Shown here piece after piece: positions 22,490 through 30,401 of a stretch of DNA of 64,000 nucleotides. Location of the stretch: the IMG/VR virus record IMGVR_UViG_3300012936_000004, positions 25,415 through 89,414 of that record. The stretch is one strand, 5' to 3'. The position numbers were made by a program, and so were the translations under genes. Within the stretch, counting starts at the first letter, position 1. Each line of letters starts with the position of its first letter. This DNA comes from a virus. The notes under the pieces are model-generated. The model searched no databases, was not told the origin of the DNA, and worked only from the letters and a program-made list of their open reading frames with translations.

Positions 22490-23329
22490 TTACCCGTCTA
22501 ATTCGTTAATAAGATTAATGAAATCTGCTTGAGACATTTGACCACTTTCTACCATTTTAAAGAGCTTGTCTTTACTCTCTAGAAACTTTTTTTTAGCTAG
22601 TGTCTCTTTTTCCATAGCATTAATTGCAGATTCTGCTTTCATTTCACGACCTACTGGATTTTCATCACCTGCGGCTGCCGGATCTGCATCAAAATCATCA
22701 TCCATATCTCCCATTGGCTCATCGCCCATGTCCATGTCTGGTTCCATACTCATATCTGTTGGAGCAGGAGCCGCACTTTGATCACCAGTTGCTACTAGTG
22801 TTGCATTTTCCATTGCCTCTTTTGCCGACTTAGCTTGTTCTAAGAATGCACCAAGAGCTGCCTCTGCCGCATTGTTATATGCTTCCGCAACATCAAAGCC
22901 GATTTGCTCTTTCATTGCATCTACAATTGGCATAAGTTCTTGTACTTGCATTTCTGCTAGGTCTTCGACCATTTTCTGTACTTTGTCAACCATTTCTTTA
23001 GCCGCCAACAATACTTCTGCTTGCTCTAAGTCTGCCGCTTCTTTTACTTTTGTTTTTACTGTGCCAGCACTTCTAGTTGGCGCAACTTCATTGATATATG
23101 TTCTCAATGAATGTGAAATTAAATGTAATTTATTATATTGTGGACTCTCCCAATATGTTGCATTACTTTCTTTAATTTCTATAATCTTTGCATCGGTAGC
23201 ATTTAACATGCGCTCCAATGAATTTGTACTCATTTCGCTAATATCGATTGTATGACCAAAAGTATTTGCTAAAATACCATTGATTTTATCAACGTTATGA
23301 GATGCTGAGTTTAAATCGTTTAAATACAT
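22490..23329 (-). CDS. structural/scaffold-like protein, 279 aa
   Basis: Helical, with the block LEQAEVLLAAKEMVDKVQKMVEDLAEMQVQ and many Ala/Glu/Met residues. An acidic Met/Asp-rich linker follows at about 195-225 and a helical tail closes the protein. I recall the central block from marine T4-like virion proteins. A perfect TATAAATA late box and GGGAATTAGGA leader precede it. Confidence 0.6.
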   Translation of the reverse strand: MYLNDLNSASHNVDKINGILANTFGHTIDISEMSTNSLERMLNATDAKIIEIKESNATYWESPQYNKLHLISHSLRTYINEVAPTRSAGTVKTKVKEAADLEQAEVLLAAKEMVDKVQKMVEDLAEMQVQELMPIVDAMKEQIGFDVAEAYNNAAEAALGAFLEQAKSAKEAMENATLVATGDQSAAPAPTDMSMEPDMDMGDEPMGDMDDDFDADPAAAGDENPVGREMKAESAINAMEKETLAKKKFLESKDKLFKMVESGQMSQADFINLINELDG

Positions 23330-23356
23330 TTTCCTAATTCCCTAGTTTATATAGTA

Positions 23357-23364
23357 TATTTATA
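23357..23364 (-). promoter_or_regulatory. late promoter box, perfect TATAAATA
   Basis: Exact T4-type box on the minus strand, about 27 nt before the 279-aa gene. Confidence 0.75.
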
Positions 23365-23866
23365 GTCTTTTTAATATTTTTTGTTTCGCTTCGCTTACTT
23401 TGCGTTTTGCATCAGATGCTTTTGCTAATGCAACGTCTTCATTTATTCCACGCTTCGCTCTTGAGTTATGTGTCCATAGTTCATATAATGAATTAGCATA
23501 ATCATTATCAAATTTTTCCAATTCTGCAATCCCACCGAGCTTACCTGTCATTTGTTTTTTTACAATACCCATTGCTGTTTCAAACAATGCTAATTCACGA
23601 TGTATAATACGATCACCTTCTACAATATTGTAAAAACGTTTTTCTCTACCAGCAAATTCTTGCAATACGATATCGATTCGATAGTTTTGTACAGTAACAC
23701 TAGATTCATCTACACGACTGTTTAATGCAACTTTCAAATCTACGTCATGATCTGCGGCTTCAGACAAGTTATGATACACTGTATCTACTTTTTCTTTCAT
23801 TAATTTTGGATTAGCACGTTGTAACTTAGATAAGATGTCGTGCATTTGCTTTGTGTTGGGATCCAT
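23360..23866 (-). CDS. conserved phage protein, 168 aa
   Basis: Middle region YRIDIVLQEFAGREKRFYNIVEGDRIIHRELALFETAMGIVK and a Lys-rich helical tail. I recall the LALFETAMGIVK segment from conserved marine T4-like phage proteins of unknown function. Its position among late genes suggests a virion part. The start lies 2 bases after the previous stop. Confidence 0.55.
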   Translation of the reverse strand: MDPNTKQMHDILSKLQRANPKLMKEKVDTVYHNLSEAADHDVDLKVALNSRVDESSVTVQNYRIDIVLQEFAGREKRFYNIVEGDRIIHRELALFETAMGIVKKQMTGKLGGIAELEKFDNDYANSLYELWTHNSRAKRGINEDVALAKASDAKRKVSEAKQKILKRL

Positions 23867-23868
23867 GT

Positions 23869-24096
23869 TTATGCCTTTCCGTAATTATTGATATTAAGTT
23901 TATAACTAGCGTTGCCTTGATTAACTACTTTATCTAATACGCCTCGGTGAACTAAATTTTGTGCAATATAAGACTCACGTTCATTTAATTCTTTTCCCTC
24001 TAATAATTTATCTTCTGTAAAATGTGTTTCTAAAAATTTACTTTCTCTAGAATTGATAAATGTAGGGAATCCTCCTTTGGTGACTATTGCTTTCAT
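23869..24096 (-). CDS. small protein, possibly winged-helix, 75 aa
   Basis: NERESYIAQNLVHRGVLDKVV followed by a short strand reads like the recognition helix and wing of a small winged-helix domain. Confidence is low. Coupled to the gene upstream by a 4-base overlap. Confidence 0.5.
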   Translation of the reverse strand: MKAIVTKGGFPTFINSRESKFLETHFTEDKLLEGKELNERESYIAQNLVHRGVLDKVVNQGNASYKLNINNYGKA

Positions 24097-24359
24097 TGTT
24101 GTTGCTCCGGACTTCCAGGTGCTTGCGGTTGCATTGCTCTAATAGGAATACCTGTTGCAACTCGTTTTGAGACACGTTTTTGAGCTTGAAACTGTTGTTG
24201 TGCTTTGACATTTGCTTCGTCATTTGCATTTTTATTTTGATTGTTTACACGACGATTCATGTTTGCGTTAGTAGCACCTTGTTGACGTACTGCCGCACGG
24301 CTTGTTCCATATGCGGGTTCATCTTGTGTACTATATTCTACTATATCACGTATTCTCAT
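24093..24359 (-). CDS. Gln/Asn-rich protein with capsid-targeting-like leader, 88 aa
   Basis: Starts MRIRDIVEYS, with an I-V-E site after residue 8. The rest is disordered by composition: Gln/Asn-rich centre, basic KRVSKRVATG, and a Pro/Gln tail. Such composition suits an internal DNA-associated or scaffold protein. No family recognised. Confidence 0.5.
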   Translation of the reverse strand: MRIRDIVEYSTQDEPAYGTSRAAVRQQGATNANMNRRVNNQNKNANDEANVKAQQQFQAQKRVSKRVATGIPIRAMQPQAPGSPEQQQ

Positions 24360-24364
24360 AATTG

Positions 24365-24646
24365 TTACCTATTTAAACGTTTTAATGCTTTACTTGCTGG
24401 GTTAAACTTCTTAGTACGGTTTGCTTTTTTAGACATACGTGCGCCCATTTTTGCTTTTGTTTTTCTAAGATTCATACGTTTCTTAATATCAATTGGCGCA
24501 CTACACTGACTTGGATCAGCAACGATCCTTCCTTTACGTCTACCTACAGAACAACGATACTTGCGTACAAGTTTTCTGCCTTTTCTAGCCCAAACAAGTT
24601 GTGCTTCAACAACAGGTTCTTCTGATGTAAATTCGTTAAAGTTCAT
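24365..24646 (-). CDS. very basic late protein, 93 aa
   Basis: An acidic leader (MNFNEFTSEEPVVEA) precedes a strongly Arg/Lys-rich body with CSVGRRKGRIVADPSQCSAP and KKANRTKKFNPASKALKR. A basic, DNA-binding virion protein released from an acidic propeptide is plausible. TATAAATA lies 5 nt before the ATG, so it is late and leaderless in design. Confidence 0.65.
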   Translation of the reverse strand: MNFNEFTSEEPVVEAQLVWARKGRKLVRKYRCSVGRRKGRIVADPSQCSAPIDIKKRMNLRKTKAKMGARMSKKANRTKKFNPASKALKRLNR

Positions 24647-24651
24647 ATTAC

Positions 24652-24659
24652 TATTTATA
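24652..24659 (-). promoter_or_regulatory. late promoter box, 5 nt from ATG
   Basis: Perfect TATAAATA then GTAAT then ATG, minus strand. Confidence 0.75.
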
Positions 24660-24668
24660 CGGAAAGTG

Positions 24669-24965
24669 TTAGGTCATTAACAGTGTAACTATTACTGTTA
24701 ATACACCTGCTATGATAGTACCGCCAGTACCCATCATTATTTTATTTGTTGTATTACCTGCTTTGATCATATCCTCACGGAGTCGACCAAATTCTCTTAT
24801 GCCGTCTTCACGCATTTGGAAAACGGTTTTTTCAATGCCTGTAAGGCGAGTGTCTATGTTGTTAACTTTTTCTTCCAATACACGATACCTCTCGGCACAC
24901 AGATCAACGTGTGCTTCCAGATTCTCCCGCTCGAGTTGCGTGGTTTGAATCGCTGAAACTGACAT
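24669..24965 (-). CDS. coiled-coil protein with C-terminal membrane anchor (XhlA/holin-accessory-like)
   Basis: 98 aa. Residues about 8-60 form a coiled coil (LEEKVNNIDTRLTGIEKTVFQM). Residues about 77-97 are one hydrophobic helix (GGTIIAGVLTVIVTLLM). The layout resembles XhlA-type lysis accessory proteins or spanin-like anchors; the role is inferred only from architecture. It has a leader of about 150 nt with hairpins. Confidence 0.55.
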   Translation of the reverse strand: MSVSAIQTTQLERENLEAHVDLCAERYRVLEEKVNNIDTRLTGIEKTVFQMREDGIREFGRLREDMIKAGNTTNKIMMGTGGTIIAGVLTVIVTLLMT

Positions 24966-25124
24966 TAAATACGCTTTCTACGGCTTAAATGCTTCTTAGC
25001 ATCGTGTTAGTAGTAGCCTTTTGATAACGGAGGCTAGTGACTGACTCCGCATATGCCTAATATAGTGTGCCTTTTTTCTTTGCCTAGTAGAGTTCGCTTA
25101 CTGCTTTCTACAATAGTATTTATA
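24966..25124 (-). promoter_or_regulatory. structured late leader RNA with TATAAATA at its head
   Basis: TATAAATA at 25117-25124 starts a leader with no good reading frame. It contains CGGAG/CTCCG and ATGCT/AGCAT hairpins and a repeated GTAGAAAGC near both ends, and leads into the coiled-coil membrane gene. It may be a regulatory leader or a separate small RNA. Confidence 0.45.
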
Positions 25125-25127
25125 ATA

Positions 25128-25547
25128 TCATACCAATTTAATAAAGTATAGGTTAATGTATTCATCCGACTTTGTATTAAAAATATTGTTTAAAAAATTA
25201 ACAGTTTCGTCTAAGTACGGAGTAAATGCTATTCTATTACAGTCTTGTTTTAAAAAATAAACATTATTATCATCTTGAGTAAAAACGTTGCTATGTTCGC
25301 TACTAAAGTCAAATTTCCATACTGTATGTAGTCCTGAATATGCAGTTCCGAAGGCGTAATCAACTACATCTTGTGCTTCAAAACGCTCAACTCTAATGTC
25401 CAATGGTTGACTTCTCATGCCAATACACTGAACTAATGTGTTTAAATTTTGTTGTTGATTGTATCCGTGTATATTTTTACTTCTATAGTTTATTATGTTA
25501 CTATTTGTAATGTCCACTAACGTATACGCTGTGTATTTTTCTGACAA
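25128..25547 (-). CDS. conserved phage protein, 139 aa, TTG start
   Basis: The frame begins with TTG 8 bases after the previous stop, with AAGGTG upstream. Its N-terminus (YTAYTLVDITNSN), QQQNLNTLVQCIGMRSQP and HTVWKFDFSSEHSNVF match, to my recollection, a protein common in marine T4-like phages. Function unknown. It ends just before the TATAAATA of the next unit. Confidence 0.6.
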   Translation of the reverse strand: MSEKYTAYTLVDITNSNIINYRSKNIHGYNQQQNLNTLVQCIGMRSQPLDIRVERFEAQDVVDYAFGTAYSGLHTVWKFDFSSEHSNVFTQDDNNVYFLKQDCNRIAFTPYLDETVNFLNNIFNTKSDEYINLYFIKLV

Positions 25548-25555
25548 GTGTCACC

Positions 25556-26353
25556 TTACTTAACTAGTGATCTGCCAAACGCTCTTCCTGCCGCAAAGCC
25601 GCCAACTGCCGCTGTAGCGCCTGCAACGGTTCTAAAAGCCGCTCGTTTCAATCTACCAGCACCTTTTTCTGCATTTCTTACATTTTTGATTTCTAGTCCG
25701 TTATTCTGTGTCATTGACTTAAAACTAGGATATAGTTCACTTTTAATTGCTTTAGTTCTATAAAACTGTAGCAATCTAGTACTTGCTAATCCACGTTGTG
25801 CAGTATCTGAACCTGACCAGTTACTAACAATACGTCTAACACTTCTGTAATTACTATTTTGTATATCCATTCCACGCTCTAACTGCATAAAATAGTTTTG
25901 TGCGCCAACAATTGGTCTACCGGCTGCCATTTGTTGCAAGTACTGTCTAATCTTTTGCTCTGGTAATTTAACTTTATTTGCTTGAATACCAGCGGCATCA
26001 CTACTAGCAAATTTGCCAGAACTAATACTGTGCAATGCTTGATAAAGATCAGTACCGTTGTTTCTATAGTTTTTAAATTGACCGCCACCTGCAAGTAAAG
26101 TGCGTTTAGCATACGCCTGGGCTTGTGGAGCAGTGGAATAATCTTGATACATTGTATGTAATGTTAACATATTTAAAAATGCAAAGTCTAAGTTACTGCG
26201 TAAATCGCTAGTCTCAAGTTGACGCTTAGTTCTAAATAGTTTACTTTCGTTTAGACCGCCAATAAAACTGTATCGAGATTCTGTTTCATCCTCAATTGAA
26301 TGTCCGCCTTGCATTGCCGCATATTGTTGTAATGTATATTTTTTCTGTTCCAT
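25556..26353 (-). CDS. late protein, probably virion-associated, 265 aa
   Basis: Helical, with many Arg and Tyr/Gln, an LLAGGGQFKNYRNNG loop and a C-terminal Ala/Gly-rich hydrophobic stretch (VAGATAAVGGFAAGRAFG). The tail could insert in a membrane, as in injected internal proteins. Late box 5 nt before the ATG. No family recognised. Confidence 0.55.
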   Translation of the reverse strand: MEQKKYTLQQYAAMQGGHSIEDETESRYSFIGGLNESKLFRTKRQLETSDLRSNLDFAFLNMLTLHTMYQDYSTAPQAQAYAKRTLLAGGGQFKNYRNNGTDLYQALHSISSGKFASSDAAGIQANKVKLPEQKIRQYLQQMAAGRPIVGAQNYFMQLERGMDIQNSNYRSVRRIVSNWSGSDTAQRGLASTRLLQFYRTKAIKSELYPSFKSMTQNNGLEIKNVRNAEKGAGRLKRAAFRTVAGATAAVGGFAAGRAFGRSLVK

Positions 26354-26358
26354 AATAA

Positions 26359-26365
26359 TATTTAT
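26359..26365 (-). promoter_or_regulatory. late promoter box, 5 nt from ATG
   Basis: ATAAATA then TTATT then ATG, minus strand. Confidence 0.65.
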
Positions 26366-26366
26366 C

Positions 26367-27440
26367 TTACAAATTAGGTTGCCATCTACTACGTGGTACT
26401 AGTTTAATTTTATCTCTACCAGCAACATAACCTTCTCCACCTTCTTCACCTTTTGTACTTGCTTTAATATCAGCAGGTGCTGAATCTAATTGTGCAATAA
26501 TAGAATCTTTAACTGTCATAATTTTTACAACCAATTGTAATATTGCATTTAAACCTTTTGTATCTGATGCTAATAATTTGGCTTGCTGTCCTGCACTTAC
26601 TTTACTAGTCTTAAGCCAATCAAAAAACCCACTACCTAGTTTGTCTAGTTTACGTTGTTTGGTCATTTGATTAACATATGTATAAACAATGCCGCCTTTA
26701 TTGCTTAATCCTTTTTCAGGTGTTAACCAAGCATCAATTATTGATCCATTTGTATTAGCTAATTGTACTATTTCTTCAACTGCGCTTGTATCAATACTTG
26801 GAGTATGAGAAACATATGTTTGTCCAAACACTACTACTTCGTTTGTGTTCAATCTTTTTGTATCTTTAAGAGGTGTACCTGTACGATCTCCAAACTCTCC
26901 AAATATACTGTGTGCGGCAATACCGATTCGACTACCACCAATACGTTTACCAATAGCACTATCAGCATCTACAGTGTATGTTACGTTATTTGGCTCAAAC
27001 ATGTAAGCACCATTATTAGTTGTAAAAGGTTTAGATGGACTGTACAATAAGTCTCCGTAAACAAATCCACGCATATCTAAAGCAGTATTTTGTTCCATCA
27101 AATCAAATACTGCACCCATATTATCAGCGAAGTCTTGTCTCCAATCTTCGCCTTTGCCTGTCCCCATAATGAATTGTTTAAGTTCGTCACTACTAGTACT
27201 TTTACTTTTACCCCAACCATTTTTACCAGTTAGTACAAATGTACCATTACTATCACGCCCCCAATAAATTGTAGGATTGCCGTCCCATTTAATGGCAACA
27301 TCACTTGAGTCTTGTCCTAGTCTTTGTAAAATAGTTGCCGCACGTTTAGCACCTTTACTACCTTCAGCAAATACTAAATCTTCTAAATGCTGATATTCAC
27401 GACCGACTGTGGCTTCTGTGAGTAATTCTCTTGCTCGCAT
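26367..27440 (-). CDS. ligase-like nucleotidyltransferase with KxDG motif
   Basis: 357 aa. KWDGNPTIYWGRD (Lys51) matches motif I of covalent nucleotidyltransferases (KxDG), and FVLTGKNGWGKS and FVYGDLLYS resemble later ligase motifs. Such enzymes seal or cap nucleic-acid ends through a lysyl-AMP or GMP. The N-terminus MRARELLTEA has an L-T-E site as in T4 capsid-targeting leaders. It overlaps the Pol-beta-type gene by one base, so the two probably act together. Substrate unknown. Confidence 0.6.
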   Translation of the reverse strand: MRARELLTEATVGREYQHLEDLVFAEGSKGAKRAATILQRLGQDSSDVAIKWDGNPTIYWGRDSNGTFVLTGKNGWGKSKSTSSDELKQFIMGTGKGEDWRQDFADNMGAVFDLMEQNTALDMRGFVYGDLLYSPSKPFTTNNGAYMFEPNNVTYTVDADSAIGKRIGGSRIGIAAHSIFGEFGDRTGTPLKDTKRLNTNEVVVFGQTYVSHTPSIDTSAVEEIVQLANTNGSIIDAWLTPEKGLSNKGGIVYTYVNQMTKQRKLDKLGSGFFDWLKTSKVSAGQQAKLLASDTKGLNAILQLVVKIMTVKDSIIAQLDSAPADIKASTKGEEGGEGYVAGRDKIKLVPRSRWQPNL

Positions 27441-28231
27441 TAATCAAGTTCTTTCCAATTTGGATCATTTGCTCTAATGTTTGCTAATAGCTCTTCGCCT
27501 TCTTTACCCAATATTGATACAATAGATTCAACACTGCCCATATCTTCTTTGCGGGCATTAGGGCCTAATAATAATTTAGCAATCTCATTAATGTCACGGC
27601 TAATAAGTCCGTTAGGATCTTTTTTACCATTTGGTAAACGCTTATAAAGTCCATCAAAGTTACTCCATAGCATACCTTTTTCTCGAGCAATAATACTCAA
27701 TAGTTGTTGCTTGTTTTTTCCTTTAAACTTACTTCCTTGCGGAATATTGTGTGTATGAAACTGTGCCGCATTTGCCGCATTTGGCACAACCATAATATCA
27801 ACTTGATGTGCATGGTCGCCCATTGGTACTTTAACGTGTACACTATTACCACTCTGAGCTGTATCAAATCCTGCTAAGTCATATAACTGACGTAGTTTTT
27901 GTCTAATAACTTTATCAGGTTCGTCTGGCATTTTAAAATGTTGTTTAAGTATATCAGTATCGACTATTAAATCTAAGTCACCACTAACTTTACCTTTAGT
28001 TGGAGTTGCACCTGATCCTATTGGAATTGCACTAGCACCTGTTTTAGAAAGTACAGTGTTTACACTTTTCATAATGCTTGGAATCATTGCATGATCAAAC
28101 GGTATCGCATCATCACCAAAGACCTTACCACCTTCGCTTAGATGTAAGTCGTTCTGTAAAATTCTTTTAATGCGGCTACCTCGTCTAATTTTACGTTTAA
28201 ACTTACCGCCTAGTATATCTTTAATTTTCAA
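27440..28231 (-). CDS. Pol-beta-superfamily nucleotidyltransferase
   Basis: 263 aa. GSG (72-74) followed by GDLDLIVD with Asp85 and Asp87, and a later HQVDIMVV supplying the third acidic residue: the minimal nucleotidyltransferase active site. The first 30 residues are very basic (KFKRKIRRGSRIKR) and end in LSE before GG, a possible protease site. It probably adds nucleotides or repairs nucleic-acid ends alongside the KxDG protein. Middle gene of a three-gene late unit. Confidence 0.65.
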   Translation of the reverse strand: MKIKDILGGKFKRKIRRGSRIKRILQNDLHLSEGGKVFGDDAIPFDHAMIPSIMKSVNTVLSKTGASAIPIGSGATPTKGKVSGDLDLIVDTDILKQHFKMPDEPDKVIRQKLRQLYDLAGFDTAQSGNSVHVKVPMGDHAHQVDIMVVPNAANAAQFHTHNIPQGSKFKGKNKQQLLSIIAREKGMLWSNFDGLYKRLPNGKKDPNGLISRDINEIAKLLLGPNARKEDMGSVESIVSILGKEGEELLANIRANDPNWKELD

Positions 28232-28463
28232 CTCGTTTGATCCCTCTTATAAACTTCTTAGGATCTTTAGTTCGGATTGAATTAATTAAGCGTTTATTTA
28301 AATCAGCGGCGGTTTCAACATCGAAACTTTCGTTGATTAAATTAATTAAGTTAATAGCAGTGACAATAACTTGCTCGGCATTAGACTCAACAATCTGCTT
28401 TTTGTCTCTCTTAGGAGCCATTGCATTAATTTCTTCCAAAATTGATCTTGTTTTTCTTTTCAT
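28221..28463 (-). CDS. small late protein, 80 aa
   Basis: I choose the ATG at 28463 (MKRKTRSILEE) because a TATAAATA box lies 8 nt upstream; the longer frame would run through the promoter. Basic ends with an acidic helical centre. It overlaps the nucleotidyltransferase by 11 bases and heads the unit. No family recognised. Confidence 0.55.
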   Translation of the reverse strand: MKRKTRSILEEINAMAPKRDKKQIVESNAEQVIVTAINLINLINESFDVETAADLNKRLINSIRTKDPKKFIRGIKRVEN

Positions 28464-28471
28464 AACACTAC

Positions 28472-28479
28472 TATTTATA
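28472..28479 (-). promoter_or_regulatory. late promoter box, 8 nt from ATG
   Basis: Perfect TATAAATA on the minus strand, 8 nt before the ATG at 28463. Confidence 0.75.
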
Positions 28480-28485
28480 AATATT

Positions 28486-28712
28486 GTTGCTGAAACATTG
28501 GTGGAAAGCACTTATGGCACTTTTGCATTTTCTGATTAAGAACTTAGGATCCATTGGAAAAATAAGAACTATAACATCAGTGGTAGCGGGCAAACAACAG
28601 GCTTACTTTTTGGCTCATACAGGCTCATACTTATTGACTCTTTAAGGCTAGCCCGTTGTTCGATATCATACATAGACTAGAATAAGGTCAACGGCATCAA
28701 TGTTTCAGCAAC
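28486..28712 (-). ncRNA. candidate structured RNA closed by a 15-bp inverted repeat
   Basis: A perfect 15-base inverted repeat (GTTGCTGAAACATTG and its complement, 28486-28500 and 28698-28712) encloses about 200 bases without a supported gene. Inside are complementary blocks (CGGGC/GCCCG, AACAAC/GTTGTT). The element begins at the last base of the gp41 stop codon and ends just before a late promoter. No known RNA family recognised. Confidence 0.4.
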
Positions 28713-30103
28713 TATTCCCTTCGTTTTAATAAGTTTTTTAATCTATCAGCATTATCAACTGCAACTGCGGCTGTTGGTGCAGTTTGTACACCTGCTGGGC
28801 TCACACTACTTTGAGCATTTGCTTTTAGGCTTTGATAGATACTTGCAACTTGTCCATCTTCACCCTGCTCATCTTCATCTAAATCTGTAATACGTAACGT
28901 TGACATATCATAACCTAAGTCTAGTTTAGTGCCAACTCCGCTACTACTACGTGTTTTCATAAATTGTATTTGTACTCTACCACGTTCACGCATTGCACGG
29001 CTACTAAAAATACCTATTAGGTTATCTGCTGTATTAATTTTACTAATACCGCCTGCAATGTGAGAATGATCAAACTCTACTTCATCAACAGCCGCACGAT
29101 TTAACTGCGATGCTGTAACAAACAATATGTTTAATTCTGTTGCTAAGTTACGTAACTCTTCAGATACAAATTTATCTTTAATAAATTGATCACTTGGATT
29201 AACTTTAACACTTACAGGCATCATTAAATCTAAGTAGTCAACAAATAGTGCATCTACTTTTAAGTTCTTTTGTATTTGAAATTCTTTTAAGTATGCTTTG
29301 ACATCATTGATTGTACTACCATTACTCATTTGTATAATTTGTAATACACCTGCTTTTTTACTTGCCATCTTAACTTTGAGCTCAACATCATCTGCATTTT
29401 TCATAACATCACGTGTACTCATATTAGTAAGCATAGCATCAAGTCGCATACTACAAAGTTCTTCACTAAGTTCTAAACTTACATAGACAACATTCTTACC
29501 TGCTAGTGCCCAGTTAAGTGCCATATTTTGCATAAACAAACTTTTACCACTACCACTACCACCTGCAAAAATGTTTAGTTCGCCTGGATTAAATCCGCCA
29601 TACAATACTTTATCTAAACTATCCCAACCTGTACTATTTTGTCCTCTATTATCTTTTATAGTTTGTATACGTCCTGCAGGATCTTCCCAATAGTTTAGTC
29701 CAAAGTCTTTAGCAAGTCCAATGCTCACTGCGTCTTTAATAATAGATTCAACACTTCCATACTCATGCCGTTCTAGTTTGTCTGCACTTTGTAATATTGC
29801 ACCTTCTAATGCTTTATGTCTACAAAACTTTTCGTATTCATCCATAAACCATTTCTTATGATCATCTGTAATTTTATCTTTTACGTCATCAAATTGTTGT
29901 TGTGTCTTTGCACCAATTTGTTCGTGTGTAGGTAAATCACCATATCCATCTACATGCTCTTGTATAAAGTCCATTACAGGCTGATACTTACGAGCAAAAT
30001 ATTTGCTTTGTGTAATAGCATTACATCTAACAAAAAGATCTTTTTCTGCTAGTAAAAATTCAATGTACAGTTTCTGTAAATCTTCTGTATACTCTTCACT
30101 CAT
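28712..30103 (-). CDS. 41: replicative DNA helicase (T4 gp41/DnaB-like)
   Basis: 463 aa. N-terminal helical domain, then a RecA-like core: Walker A GGSGSGKS (181-188), VVYVSLELSEE, and a Walker B-like ALFVDYLDLMMP strand, then an arginine-finger region (FMKTRSSSGVG). It unwinds the lagging-strand template with the primase at 30346-31362. The Gln/Ala/Val tail is low complexity. Confidence 0.9.
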   Translation of the reverse strand: MSEEYTEDLQKLYIEFLLAEKDLFVRCNAITQSKYFARKYQPVMDFIQEHVDGYGDLPTHEQIGAKTQQQFDDVKDKITDDHKKWFMDEYEKFCRHKALEGAILQSADKLERHEYGSVESIIKDAVSIGLAKDFGLNYWEDPAGRIQTIKDNRGQNSTGWDSLDKVLYGGFNPGELNIFAGGSGSGKSLFMQNMALNWALAGKNVVYVSLELSEELCSMRLDAMLTNMSTRDVMKNADDVELKVKMASKKAGVLQIIQMSNGSTINDVKAYLKEFQIQKNLKVDALFVDYLDLMMPVSVKVNPSDQFIKDKFVSEELRNLATELNILFVTASQLNRAAVDEVEFDHSHIAGGISKINTADNLIGIFSSRAMRERGRVQIQFMKTRSSSGVGTKLDLGYDMSTLRITDLDEDEQGEDGQVASIYQSLKANAQSSVSPAGVQTAPTAAVAVDNADRLKNLLKRRE

Positions 30104-30401
30104 CTAATTCGCCTGTTAACTTTTTTTGAATGTACTCACTACGAGTGTATATCATTCGCCAATCTCTTCCCTTTTTAGGAACTGCACCATTCATATCCAT
30201 TGTTATAACGTATTCATAGTAATATGTCAACCAAATCCATTGATTAGTTATATCACTACGTTTAGGCCACCAAGCAAACTGTTTAATCCATTCGCTTTGC
30301 AAATCTGTGTGTGCGCTTATATGTTTCATACCTGCATTATATACATCATCTACAGTAAGACTTTGCCAAGACTTGTATTTTTGTTTTGTTTTTGAATGCA
30401 C
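30096..30401 (-). CDS. conserved protein of the helicase-primase unit, 101 aa
   Basis: Trp-rich (FAWWPKRSDITNQWIWLTYYYE). I recall this pattern between gp41 and gp61 genes in marine T4-like phages; function unknown. It overlaps gp41 by 8 bases and gp61 by 56 bases, so all three are tightly coupled. Confidence 0.65.
   Translation of the reverse strand: MHSKTKQKYKSWQSLTVDDVYNAGMKHISAHTDLQSEWIKQFAWWPKRSDITNQWIWLTYYYEYVITMDMNGAVPKKGRDWRMIYTRSEYIQKKLTGELDE

Noticed and set aside
28464-28511. Upstream start for the 80-aa late gene
   Set aside because: It would include the TATAAATA box and part of the inverted repeat; the ATG at 28463 fits the 8-nt spacing class.
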